Both the position numbers and the translations under genes were made by a program. The notes under the pieces are model-generated. The model was given only the letters and a program-made list of their open reading frames with translations, searched no databases and was not told the origin of the DNA. Shown here piece by piece: positions 1 to 7,072 of a DNA stretch of 47,717 bases. This DNA comes from JBELHR01 sp049607205 (GTDB taxonomy: Bacteria > Bacteroidota > Bacteroidia > Flavobacteriales > Flavobacteriaceae): the NCBI GenBank assembly GCA_049607205.1, contig JBMYWH010000018.1:1-47717 (forward strand), written 5' to 3'. Position 1 is the stretch's first letter. Each line of letters starts with the position of its first letter.

Positions 1-2
1 GT

Positions 3-575
3 ATTTCTGACACTGAAGAAACTAGCAACGGAACCGATCCATTAAATTCAGATTCGGATGGAGATGGCTTAAGTGATTCAGAAGAACAAACTTATGGAAC
101 CGACCCTCTCAATCCGGATACAGATGGTGATGGAGAAAGTGATGGGGATGAGGTAGACAATGGTACGGATCCTTTAGAAGGAGACTCCGATGGAGACGGC
201 TTGTTAGATGGTTTTGAAAGAAGTATTGGAACCGATCCTTTTGATAGAGATACCGATGATGATGCTCTTGAGGATGGGGAAGAACTACAATTAAAAACCA
301 ACCCTTTAGATAAAGATACTGATGATGATCTAGTAGAGGACGGACAAGAAATCATGATAAACACCGACCCATTAAACCCTGATACTGATGAAGATGGATC
401 TCAAGATGGGCAAGAACTTGTAGACGGTACAGATCCATTAAACCCAGATACAGATGATGATGGAATATTAGATGGTTCAGAATCTGGAACCGATCCAAAT
501 GATCCTGATACGGATAAGGACGGTGTTAGCGATGGAGATGAAATTAAGGACGGAACCGATCCTACAGATTCTTGT
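3..575 (+). repeat. Tandem acidic TSP3-like protein repeats
   Basis: About nine in-frame units of 63-69 bases encode variants of GTDPLNPDTDxDGxxDGxE. The last units diverge (GTDPND, GTDPTD) before a Cys-containing linker. DNA identity between neighbouring units is imperfect but high around the GTDP codons, so repeat-number variation between strains is possible. Confidence 0.85.
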
Positions 576-1142
576 TCACTAGAAATAGACAGTCAGACAA
601 TCATGGAAAACATTATCTCTTGGGGAGGTTTAGATTGTGATCAAGATGGAATTCTTAATACGTTTGAAATATACCTAGACACAGATTCAAACGAAATTCC
701 GAATTATCTAGACAATGACGATGATGGTGATCTAGTACCGACCAAAGATGAGAATCCAGATCCTAACAAAGACGGTGACCCTGTTGATGCAAGGGACACA
801 AATAACAATGGAATACCTGATTTTCTTGAAGCAAACAATACAAACGGAAATCTTGAAGATATTGAAGTTTATAATATAGTGAGTCCTAATGGTGATGGTG
901 TTCACGATGTTATGACAATAAGAAATATTGAAAAAATTCCTGATAATAAATTAGTGATTTTTGATAGACAAGGAAACATTGTATTTGAAACAAAGAATTA
1001 TGGAACAGATAATAAATTCTTCAAAGGGTTAAACCAAAGTAATGGACAAACACTACCTATTGGAGTTTATTATTACTCACTAATCTACAAAGACAATAAC
1101 AAGTCAATAATCAAAAAGGGGTATCTCTATTTAAAACGTTAA
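3..1142 (+). CDS. T9SS type B cargo protein with calcium-binding TSP3-like repeats (5' partial)
   Basis: The reading frame is open from base 3, so the N-terminus and signal peptide lie outside the window. The 379 visible residues begin with about nine acidic repeats of roughly 21-23 residues, each with a GTDP-type turn and a DTDxDG loop. This is the thrombospondin type 3 pattern, known to bind Ca2+. The last ~85 residues begin SPNGDGVHD and end KKGYLYLKR, which marks a gliding-motility-associated C-terminal domain (CHU_C, type B T9SS sorting signal). By family, the product is exported through the outer membrane by the type IX system and held at or released from the surface. A PorP/SprF gene follows after 4 bases, the usual partner of such cargo. 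The ligand-binding part is upstream and unseen, so adhesin versus enzyme cannot be decided. Confidence 0.9.
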   Translation: MSDTEETSNGTDPLNSDSDGDGLSDSEEQTYGTDPLNPDTDGDGESDGDEVDNGTDPLEGDSDGDGLLDGFERSIGTDPFDRDTDDDALEDGEELQLKTNPLDKDTDDDLVEDGQEIMINTDPLNPDTDEDGSQDGQELVDGTDPLNPDTDDDGILDGSESGTDPNDPDTDKDGVSDGDEIKDGTDPTDSCSLEIDSQTIMENIISWGGLDCDQDGILNTFEIYLDTDSNEIPNYLDNDDDGDLVPTKDENPDPNKDGDPVDARDTNNNGIPDFLEANNTNGNLEDIEVYNIVSPNGDGVHDVMTIRNIEKIPDNKLVIFDRQGNIVFETKNYGTDNKFFKGLNQSNGQTLPIGVYYYSLIYKDNNKSIIKKGYLYLKR

Positions 1143-1146
1143 TCTT

Positions 1147-2037
1147 ATGAGAATAAAACTCACAATTCTATTATTTATAGGCGTTATATTCAACTCCTTA
1201 GGCCAGCATGAATTTCAGTTCACCCAATACAACTTGATTCCCGCAATCTATAATCCAGCTGCCACTGGAGAAAGAAATTCAAGTACCATCAATCTTAACC
1301 ATAGAGAACAATGGATGGGCTTAGAAGGTGCCCCATCACAAACATTTTTAAATTTTGAAAGTTCTAATCAAGAGCAGAAATTAGGCTACGGAATCAGTTT
1401 TATACAAGAGCAAATAGGCCCGGTAAACGATCTTACTGTGAACGCCAATATATCCTACAGACTAAAATTATCGGAACATGACTTTCTAGCCATAGGTCTC
1501 AAGGGTACTGTAGAATTTTGGAACTTAGATTTGTTTGACATAAACCAATATCAAAATGACCCTGTTCTTTATGGAGATGACACAAACCAAACATACTTCA
1601 ACATTGGCGCCGGGCTATGGTATCAAAGAAAAGGATTGACATTTGGATTTAGTATACCCTACTTTATTAAACACGACTATAGTGGAACAGGCCAAGATGC
1701 AAGCATTCAAGAAGAAATGCATTTATATTATAATCTTGCATATGATTTTAAATTAGCCGATTACCTTAGCATGACCCCCAGTATATTGGTAAGACAAATT
1801 CAAGATAGACCCACAACAACAGATTTTTGGCTAACAGGAGATATCTACAACAATTTTAAATTAGGACTGATGTACAGAACCTCAAATGCCATGGGAATAA
1901 TGGCGGGAATTCAGGCTACTAAAAGTATATATATAGGCTATAGTTACGATCAGGAAACAACTGATGTAAATGCAACAAATAGAGGGTCTCATGAATTTGC
2001 ACTTCGATTCGACTTCGCTAAATCAAAACAAAACTGA
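1147..2037 (+). CDS. PorP/SprF family type IX secretion membrane protein
   Basis: The 296-residue protein has an N-terminal signal peptide ending near NSLGQ. The family signature follows: an FTQYNLIPAIYNPAATG segment at about residues 24-41, then NHREQW. The rest is alternating beta strands, as expected for an outer-membrane barrel. PorP/SprF proteins act in the outer membrane and pair with T9SS cargo carrying type B C-terminal domains; SprF is needed for SprB export in Flavobacterium johnsoniae. The gene starts 4 bases after the upstream cargo gene, so the two are almost certainly cotranscribed and this protein is probably dedicated to that cargo. Length is normal for the family. Which PorP/SprF subgroup it belongs to cannot be told by eye. 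Confidence 0.93.
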   Translation: MRIKLTILLFIGVIFNSLGQHEFQFTQYNLIPAIYNPAATGERNSSTINLNHREQWMGLEGAPSQTFLNFESSNQEQKLGYGISFIQEQIGPVNDLTVNANISYRLKLSEHDFLAIGLKGTVEFWNLDLFDINQYQNDPVLYGDDTNQTYFNIGAGLWYQRKGLTFGFSIPYFIKHDYSGTGQDASIQEEMHLYYNLAYDFKLADYLSMTPSILVRQIQDRPTTTDFWLTGDIYNNFKLGLMYRTSNAMGIMAGIQATKSIYIGYSYDQETTDVNATNRGSHEFALRFDFAKSKQN

Positions 2038-2053
2038 TTTGACTTAAAATCAC

Positions 2054-2061
2054 TACATTTG
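2054..2061 (+). promoter_or_regulatory. Promoter -7 element TACATTTG
   Basis: It matches the Bacteroidota -7 consensus TAnnTTTG and lies 23 bases before the ATG of the alpha/beta hydrolase. No convincing -33 TTG sits at the usual distance, so only the -7 box is supported. Confidence 0.55.
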
Positions 2062-2084
2062 GAACCCATATAAAATCAGGCATA

Positions 2085-2852
2085 ATGCTTAATTATACTA
2101 CATACACGAATGAACTTAGCTCCGAATGGGTAACCCTAATTCACGGTGCGGGGGGAAGTTCTACAATTTGGTTCAAACAACTTAGGAGTTTTAAAAAAGA
2201 CTTCAACGTGTTAGTTCTTGACCTAAGAGGGCATGGTAAAAGTAAATTAAGTTTTAATCTAAAGTATTCCTTTGATCTCGTAACGAGAGACATCCTTGAA
2301 GTTATAGATTATTTAAAAATCCAAAGGTCCCATTTTGTTGGAATTTCCTTAGGAACTATATTAATTCGAAATTTAGCAGAGAAACATCCAGAGCGTGTTA
2401 AAAGTATGGTTCTCGCTGGAGCAGTTATGAAATTAAATTTCAAATCACGTTTTTTGATGAAAGCTGGGGTGATTTTTAAATCTGTTATACCTTATATGTT
2501 GTTGTATAAACTATTTGCTTTTGTGATTATGCCTAAAAAAAATCACAAAAATTCCAGACTCTTATTCATTACGGAAGCAAAAAAATTATATCAGAAAGAG
2601 TTCATTAAATGGTTTAAGATGACCGCAGAATTAAAACCTCTTTTAAATTTATTTAGAACTAAAGACATAAATATTCCGACTTTATATTTAATGGGAGAAG
2701 AAGATCATTTGTTTCTTCCTTCTATTAAAAACATTGTTGAAAATCACAACAGTGCGGAACTTCTTATTATTCCAAACTGTGGACATGTTGTGAATGTTGA
2801 ACAGCCTAGTATTTTCAACCAAAAAACAATGAACTTTTTTAAAGAGTTCTAA
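2085..2852 (+). CDS. Alpha/beta hydrolase
   Basis: This 255-residue protein of the alpha/beta hydrolase fold has no signal peptide, so it is probably cytoplasmic. The oxyanion-hole region reads HGAGGSS (residues 20-26). The nucleophile elbow is GISLG with Ser88. A late EEDH supplies the likely acid and NCGHVV near the C-terminus the catalytic His. A strongly hydrophobic and basic cap segment lies between the elbow and the acid. The family includes esterases, lipases and haloperoxidase-like enzymes; nothing here fixes the substrate. It has its own -7 promoter element after the SprF gene. It ends tail to tail with the next leftward gene, the two stop codons overlapping within four bases. Confidence 0.85.
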   Translation: MLNYTTYTNELSSEWVTLIHGAGGSSTIWFKQLRSFKKDFNVLVLDLRGHGKSKLSFNLKYSFDLVTRDILEVIDYLKIQRSHFVGISLGTILIRNLAEKHPERVKSMVLAGAVMKLNFKSRFLMKAGVIFKSVIPYMLLYKLFAFVIMPKKNHKNSRLLFITEAKKLYQKEFIKWFKMTAELKPLLNLFRTKDINIPTLYLMGEEDHLFLPSIKNIVENHNSAELLIIPNCGHVVNVEQPSIFNQKTMNFFKEF

Positions 2853-3910
2853 TGAATAAACGGGTTTTCATTTTTATAATTTCTAAGTATAAAATCAAGA
2901 GCGCTATCTAAGAGTTCTCCCATGTTTTTAGATTTCTTAAAGTTAACATCACCTGTAAAATCAAAAAGTCCAGTTCTTAATTCATCAATCTTTTCTGGTG
3001 TTGAAATACGGTCTAATTTCATACAGTCTAAGAGCTCATTTACTCTCATTCTATTATTCCACGCTCTCTTTGCCAAGACACTTCGCTCCTCTTTAATGTA
3101 TTGTTCGACGGACTTTACCTCGAGGACCTCTTCAATCATTCTTACCAACTTATAATTTTCTTTCAAAAACTGTGGCTTATAAACCTTAGGATTACCCTCG
3201 TAAGATTGCTGATCAAAATCAATAGCCCTGATCTTATACTGATTACGATCAAAATCATGAGTCAAAACAACCACATAATTATAAGACCTCATATCCGCTA
3301 GAAGACGAATAAAACAGCTCTCATTAAACTTAACAAAAGCTTTAGCAAGCGCTCTTTTTTCTTGTCGACTTAAAGATTCTAAATTCTTCTCAATAAACTT
3401 ATCTCCAGGTATTCCAGAAATATGTTCTTCAATTAATGTATTTTCATAAACTACAAAATTGACAGAATTCGGAGATAGCATATGTTCAATTTCAAGTCCA
3501 TAAATCCTAGAAGAATCAGCCTTTTTAACGTACATGTACACATAATTGTCGTTAAGAATATTTCTAACCTTAACGCGGAAAGGCTTGGTGTTCCCAAAAG
3601 TACAAAAGTCAATACTATCGATATTGATATATGGTAAAATAGAATCCGTCCCGTCATAATGCATGATGGAATAAAGCTGCTTCAAAGAAAAATCAATCTC
3701 TTGACGATCATACTCTGTATAATACACTCTAAGCCATAAAGTGTCTTTATCCTCTTCATCTAAGATATCAATCCCTCCCTCAAATCTCAAAAGATCTTCA
3801 TAGGATGTGGGAATATTAATTAAACGACCGTGCTTCCTTAAGTAGGATTTCAACAATTTGCTAACCGGGTAAATTGGTTTTTTCTTTGAAATAAGTTTTT
3901 TTTCTTCCAT
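2849..3910 (-). CDS. Unrecognised protein with kinase-like catalytic spacing
   Basis: I do not recognise a named family for this 353-residue protein. It has no signal peptide or membrane segment. The middle resembles a protein-kinase or phosphotransferase core. A strand with lysines (129-130) is followed by a helix with Glu140, then hydrophobic strands and an EEHISG stretch (161-166) placed like a hinge. Asp206 is followed by four residues and Asn211, and Asp231 lies in a DFD motif. In true kinases the matching elements are the HRD Asp, a following Asn and DFG, with nearly the same spacing. The glycine-rich loop is not evident, so activity is uncertain. The C-terminal third is helical and charged. 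It is 18 bases downstream of the glycine-zipper gene and may share its transcript. Confidence 0.75.
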   Translation of the reverse strand: MEEKKLISKKKPIYPVSKLLKSYLRKHGRLINIPTSYEDLLRFEGGIDILDEEDKDTLWLRVYYTEYDRQEIDFSLKQLYSIMHYDGTDSILPYINIDSIDFCTFGNTKPFRVKVRNILNDNYVYMYVKKADSSRIYGLEIEHMLSPNSVNFVVYENTLIEEHISGIPGDKFIEKNLESLSRQEKRALAKAFVKFNESCFIRLLADMRSYNYVVVLTHDFDRNQYKIRAIDFDQQSYEGNPKVYKPQFLKENYKLVRMIEEVLEVKSVEQYIKEERSVLAKRAWNNRMRVNELLDCMKLDRISTPEKIDELRTGLFDFTGDVNFKKSKNMGELLDSALDFILRNYKNENPFIH

Positions 3911-3928
3911 CTAAATTGAATGTGAAAA

Positions 3929-4471
3929 CTAATTCACGGTATATTTCTTTGCCTCTATACAAGAAGAAAAGGCTTTTTTAAAGTTCCCCATTAAGGCCTC
4001 TTGTTGCTTGGCAGCCTCAGCATTATTAGCTTGTTGCTGTTGATGTTTTGCTGACTTTGCTGCACGTCGTCCTCTTAAAGTTCCTGCAATTGCTCCAATG
4101 GCAGCACCATCACCAGCATCTCCAGTCACTGCTCCGATTGCAGCTCCCGCAGCAGCTCCTTTTGCAGCCCCTGCAACAGCAGCCCCAGATGGACCTGAAT
4201 CAACTTGCTTAGCAACTACTTTTGTTGGGTTCAATGGATCAAATCCAGTTTGTTCATATGCCCAGATATAGCATTTCTTTTCATCTTCAGCTTGTACGTC
4301 TTTTGATTGGTTTTCTTCAGGAAAAATAAAAAGACCTAAAGTTTTAGAATAACTCTCCGGAAGTTGTAATGTAACTTCACTAGTCTTAGTAATTGTAGCC
4401 GTTTCTTGAGCATTTACATTTAACGAAAACAAGAATGCTACTAAAATCACACTTAAAATTTTATACCTCAT
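3929..4471 (-). CDS. Secreted glycine-zipper protein
   Basis: The 180-residue protein starts with a clear signal peptide (cut near VNAQE). A mature region with two cysteines follows (one in KKCYIWAYEQTGFDP), then an Ala/Gly-rich stretch at about residues 95-130 with repeated GAAxGAAxGA spacing. That is the glycine-zipper pattern of outer-membrane and periplasmic proteins such as YMGG-like and OmpA-associated families. A Gln/Ala-rich charged tail follows the zipper. The glycine helices probably insert in or associate with the envelope. Its function is unknown. A TAAATTTG promoter element on the same strand lies 32 bases upstream of the ATG. Confidence 0.8.
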   Translation of the reverse strand: MRYKILSVILVAFLFSLNVNAQETATITKTSEVTLQLPESYSKTLGLFIFPEENQSKDVQAEDEKKCYIWAYEQTGFDPLNPTKVVAKQVDSGPSGAAVAGAAKGAAAGAAIGAVTGDAGDGAAIGAIAGTLRGRRAAKSAKHQQQQANNAEAAKQQEALMGNFKKAFSSCIEAKKYTVN

Positions 4472-4502
4472 AATACTTAACTTTTATTTCTTAAAAGATA
4501 CT

Positions 4503-4510
4503 CAAATTTA
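4503..4510 (-). promoter_or_regulatory. Promoter -7 element TAAATTTG
   Basis: On the minus strand it reads TAAATTTG, matching TAnnTTTG, and is positioned for the glycine-zipper gene. A TTG at 4534-4536 could be a loosely spaced -33 element (23 bases). Confidence 0.5.
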
Positions 4511-4569
4511 AGGAATTTTCAAACGGGTTTATTCAATTTAACCTTTGCTTAGCATCAAAATATAGGCAT

Positions 4570-4600
4570 AAAAAAAGCCTCTTGATTTCTCAAGAGGCTT
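4570..4600 (-). terminator. Rho-independent terminator after tRNA-Met
   Basis: On the minus strand an 11-bp stem (AAGCCTCTTGA paired with TCAAGAGGCTT around a GAAA loop) runs into a T-rich tract. It begins a few bases past the tRNA 3' end. Confidence 0.85.
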
Positions 4601-4606
4601 GCTTAG

Positions 4607-4679
<73 letters not shown>

Positions 4680-4691
4680 CTATTGTGGGTG

Positions 4692-4724
4692 CAAATATAC
4701 GTCTAATTTCAAGTTAAAAACAAA
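4692..4724 (-). promoter_or_regulatory. tRNA-fMet promoter (TTTG, 21 bases, TATATTTG)
   Basis: On the minus strand TTTG (4721-4724) precedes TATATTTG (4692-4699) by 21 bases. Taking the last G of the -7 box as about -4, transcription would start near 4688, about nine bases before the mature tRNA 5' end. Confidence 0.7.
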
Positions 4725-4826
4725 CTTTTATGAGAATTATTTTAAAATAATTTAAAAAAGACTGATTCACAGAGGTATACAAAATGTAAAAAAGACACAT
4801 AAATCAATTAATCAAAAAAAATAGAC

Positions 4827-4834
4827 TAAATTTG
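4827..4834 (+). promoter_or_regulatory. era promoter -7 element TAAATTTG
   Basis: It matches TAnnTTTG. The predicted start of transcription is near 4838, so any start codon inside or before this box (the TTG at 4832) cannot be used from this promoter. The ATG at 4856 would leave an 18-base leader, typical of other genes in this window. Confidence 0.65.
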
Positions 4835-4855
4835 CAGTCTCAAATGAATAGAAAA

Positions 4856-5737
4856 ATGCATAAAGCTGGTTTTGTAAATATTATAGGTAACCCAAATGTT
4901 GGGAAATCAACCCTGATGAATGCCCTTGTAGGAGAGCGATTGTCAATCATTACTTCAAAAGCTCAAACTACAAGACACCGTATATTAGGAATCGTCAATA
5001 GTGATGACTATCAGATCATATTTTCAGACACTCCTGGGATCATTAAACCAGCCTATGAACTTCAAGCTTCCATGATGGACTTTGTAAAAGCTGCAGTGCA
5101 AGACGCTGATGTATTAATTTACATGGTGGAAATGGGAGAAAAAGAACTTAAAGATGAAGCCTTTTTCAATAAAATAATTCATGCGAAGATTCCTGTTTTA
5201 TTACTTTTAAATAAAGTCGATAAATTCACCCAAGATGAAGTGGTGGAAAAAATGGAATTCTGGCAAGAGAAAGTCCCTAATGCAGAGGTTTATCCTATAT
5301 CAGCATTAGAAAGCTTCAATGTTCAAAACATTTTTGACGCCATAGTAGAGAAACTACCTCCATCACCACCATATTACCCTAAGGATCAACTTACCGATAA
5401 ACCGGAACGATTTTTTGTAAACGAGGCGATTCGAGAAAAAATTCTAATGCACTATAAAAAGGAGATTCCTTATGCTATCGAAGTAGAAACAGAGTCCTTT
5501 AAAGAAGATGATGAATTGATTAAGATTCGTGCCCTGATCATGGTTGAGCGAGAAACTCAAAAAGGAATTATAATTGGTCATAAAGGATCAGCCTTGAAAA
5601 GAGTGGGAGTCGAAGCCAGAAAAGATCTAGAAGCATTTTTCCAAAAGAAAGTTTTCTTGGATTTATATGTAAAAGTGAACAAAAACTGGCGCTCTAATGA
5701 TCGACAATTAAAAAGATTTGGTTATAAAGACTTGTAA
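4856..5737 (+). CDS. era: GTPase Era (30S ribosome assembly)
   Basis: Era binds the 3' end of 16S rRNA and helps mature the small subunit. The P-loop GNPNVGKS is at residues 11-18, followed by the switch Thr region (AQTTRHR), DTPG (G3) and NKVD (G4). A C-terminal KH RNA-binding domain has the IIGHKGSALKRVG segment. At 293 residues it has normal length. I chose the ATG at 4856 (MHKAGFVNIIG) over the ATG at 4844 and the TTG at 4832. The upstream TAAATTTG promoter overlaps the TTG, the 4856 start gives a normal leader length, and it matches my memory of where flavobacterial Era proteins begin. Confidence 0.96.
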   Translation: MHKAGFVNIIGNPNVGKSTLMNALVGERLSIITSKAQTTRHRILGIVNSDDYQIIFSDTPGIIKPAYELQASMMDFVKAAVQDADVLIYMVEMGEKELKDEAFFNKIIHAKIPVLLLLNKVDKFTQDEVVEKMEFWQEKVPNAEVYPISALESFNVQNIFDAIVEKLPPSPPYYPKDQLTDKPERFFVNEAIREKILMHYKKEIPYAIEVETESFKEDDELIKIRALIMVERETQKGIIIGHKGSALKRVGVEARKDLEAFFQKKVFLDLYVKVNKNWRSNDRQLKRFGYKDL

Positions 5738-5762
5738 GTAACATAAATCACATTTTCATAAT

Positions 5763-5781
5763 TATCTTTGACTTAAATTTG
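5763..5781 (+). promoter_or_regulatory. Two staggered -7 elements before the copper-uptake genes
   Basis: TATCTTTG (5763-5770) and TAAATTTG (5774-5781) both match TAnnTTTG, 36 and 25 bases before the first start codon. Either or both could drive the three-gene unit. No operator-like dyad was recognised. Confidence 0.5.
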
Positions 5782-5805
5782 GCGCCTCATTCTAGAGGCT
5801 AAAAC

Positions 5806-6204
5806 TTGAATCAATTTTTAAAAAACACATTCATTCTTGTTTGGTTGATCGCGATCAGCTTTCAACCAATGAATAATGCCCTTATTTTAGTAAATTTTAA
5901 AATTGATCAGGCTTTAATCGAAAAAACTCTATGTGAGCAAAGAGAAAAACAAATTGATTGCCATGGAACCTGTCATTTAACAAAGCAACTCAATCAAACT
6001 AACACCTCAAATCAAGAACAGCAACTCCAAGTTTTAGAAATTAAATCGCTCGAATTCTACCCTAATAGCCATGAATTTGATTTAAATAATGGTGTTTTGG
6101 CCCTAAAGGCTCAAAACATGAATTTCAAAAAACCATCTTGTACTATGATGGATGCAGAAACTAAAAACCCCACTCCTCCTCCACGCTTATTGATGTTCAC
6201 ATAG
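5806..6204 (+). CDS. Small Cys-motif exported or membrane-anchored protein of a metal-uptake locus
   Basis: This 132-residue protein starts at TTG; the next ATG would remove the hydrophobic N-terminal segment (residues 8-20). A conserved-looking core follows: Cys43, Arg46 and DCHGTC with Cys52 and Cys56. Short Bacteroidota proteins with a CxGxC core of this sort are often encoded just upstream of metal-related TonB receptors; that association is from memory. The tail is rich in Pro and Met (CTMMD, PTPPPR). The three cysteines and the position at the head of a copper-receptor unit suggest a periplasmic metal-binding or maturation role, but no function is established. It lies 34 bases before the lipoprotein gene. 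Confidence 0.72.
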   Translation: MNQFLKNTFILVWLIAISFQPMNNALILVNFKIDQALIEKTLCEQREKQIDCHGTCHLTKQLNQTNTSNQEQQLQVLEIKSLEFYPNSHEFDLNNGVLALKAQNMNFKKPSCTMMDAETKNPTPPPRLLMFT

Positions 6205-6238
6205 AAAACAAACAACATAAACATTAAATAAGCACAAA

Positions 6239-7069
6239 ATGAATATTATAAAAAACATTTTTAGCCTACTCGTTCTGAGTTTGGCCTTATACTCTTGTAC
6301 CTCCGAAACAGAGGAACCAATCGAAAAAGAATTTGAAAATTATCAACTAGTAGACAGCTTTGAATCTGATCAGTATCTCATTGAAATCCTAAGTTTAACA
6401 GGAGACTTTCGAACAGGGTACAATGACTTAATTCTACATATTACTAAAGACGGTAAGGATGCCTCAAATCTCAACCCGGAATGGATTCATATTATGAACA
6501 TGATGACTAAAACCCATTCAGGACCTAAATCAAAATTAACTCCAATCAGCGATGCGCCTGGTTATTATGAAGGATTTCTAGTGTTTCAAATGGCTAATTT
6601 AGACGGTAGTGGGTGGACTCTTGACATAAATCCAGAGCCTGAGGTCAATTTAGCTCAAGAAATTACAGTCATTAATGCGGATCAAAGAACGGTTTATGTT
6701 TTCACCGCCACAGATCAGGAAAAATACATCCTAACTTATATTTCCCCGAATCAACCGGAGATTGCTATTAATAATTTAACCCTAGGACTCTTCAAAATGG
6801 AAACTATGATGAGCTTTCCTGTGGTAGAAAACTTTAGCTTGTTGTCGGATCCAAGAATGCCGAGCATGGACAATCATAGCTCTCCGAACAACACTCCTCT
6901 TATATATAAAGAAGAAGATCAAAATTACCAAGGTAACCTTTCTTTAACCATGTCTGGACTATGGAACTTAAATTTCATCTTACAAAACGAACAAGGGGAA
7001 GCTATATACGGAACCGAGGTTACAGAAAATAATATCACAAGTGAGCTCTATTTATCTTTGAGTTTCTAA
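6239..7069 (+). CDS. Lipoprotein with two FixH/YtkA-like copper-associated domains
   Basis: A 276-residue lipoprotein with a lipobox ending at Cys20 (LALYSC). Two similar halves are visible. Residues ~36-131 contain EWIHIMNMMTKTHSGP, with Met86, Met88, Met89 and His93, followed by a GYYEGFLVFQM strand. Residues ~150-276 contain PRMPSMDNHSSPNN, with Met207, Met210 and His213, followed by NYQGNLSLTM. The Met/His cluster before HS-P and a beta strand is the pattern I know from FixH/YtkA-like proteins found with copper genes. The halves therefore look like an internal duplication. The gene ends 3 bases before the receptor, so it is probably an outer-membrane or periplasmic copper-handing partner. 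Copper specificity is inferred. Confidence 0.8.
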   Translation: MNIIKNIFSLLVLSLALYSCTSETEEPIEKEFENYQLVDSFESDQYLIEILSLTGDFRTGYNDLILHITKDGKDASNLNPEWIHIMNMMTKTHSGPKSKLTPISDAPGYYEGFLVFQMANLDGSGWTLDINPEPEVNLAQEITVINADQRTVYVFTATDQEKYILTYISPNQPEIAINNLTLGLFKMETMMSFPVVENFSLLSDPRMPSMDNHSSPNNTPLIYKEEDQNYQGNLSLTMSGLWNLNFILQNEQGEAIYGTEVTENNITSELYLSLSF

Positions 7070-7072
7070 ATT

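Noticed and set aside
92..364. Serine-rich open frame antisense to the calcium repeats
   Set aside because: It is the mirror of GTDP/DTD codons; composition and position are explained by the real repeat gene on the plus strand.
4832..4834. TTG as era start
   Set aside because: It lies inside the promoter -7 box TAAATTTG; the ATG at 4856 matches the family.
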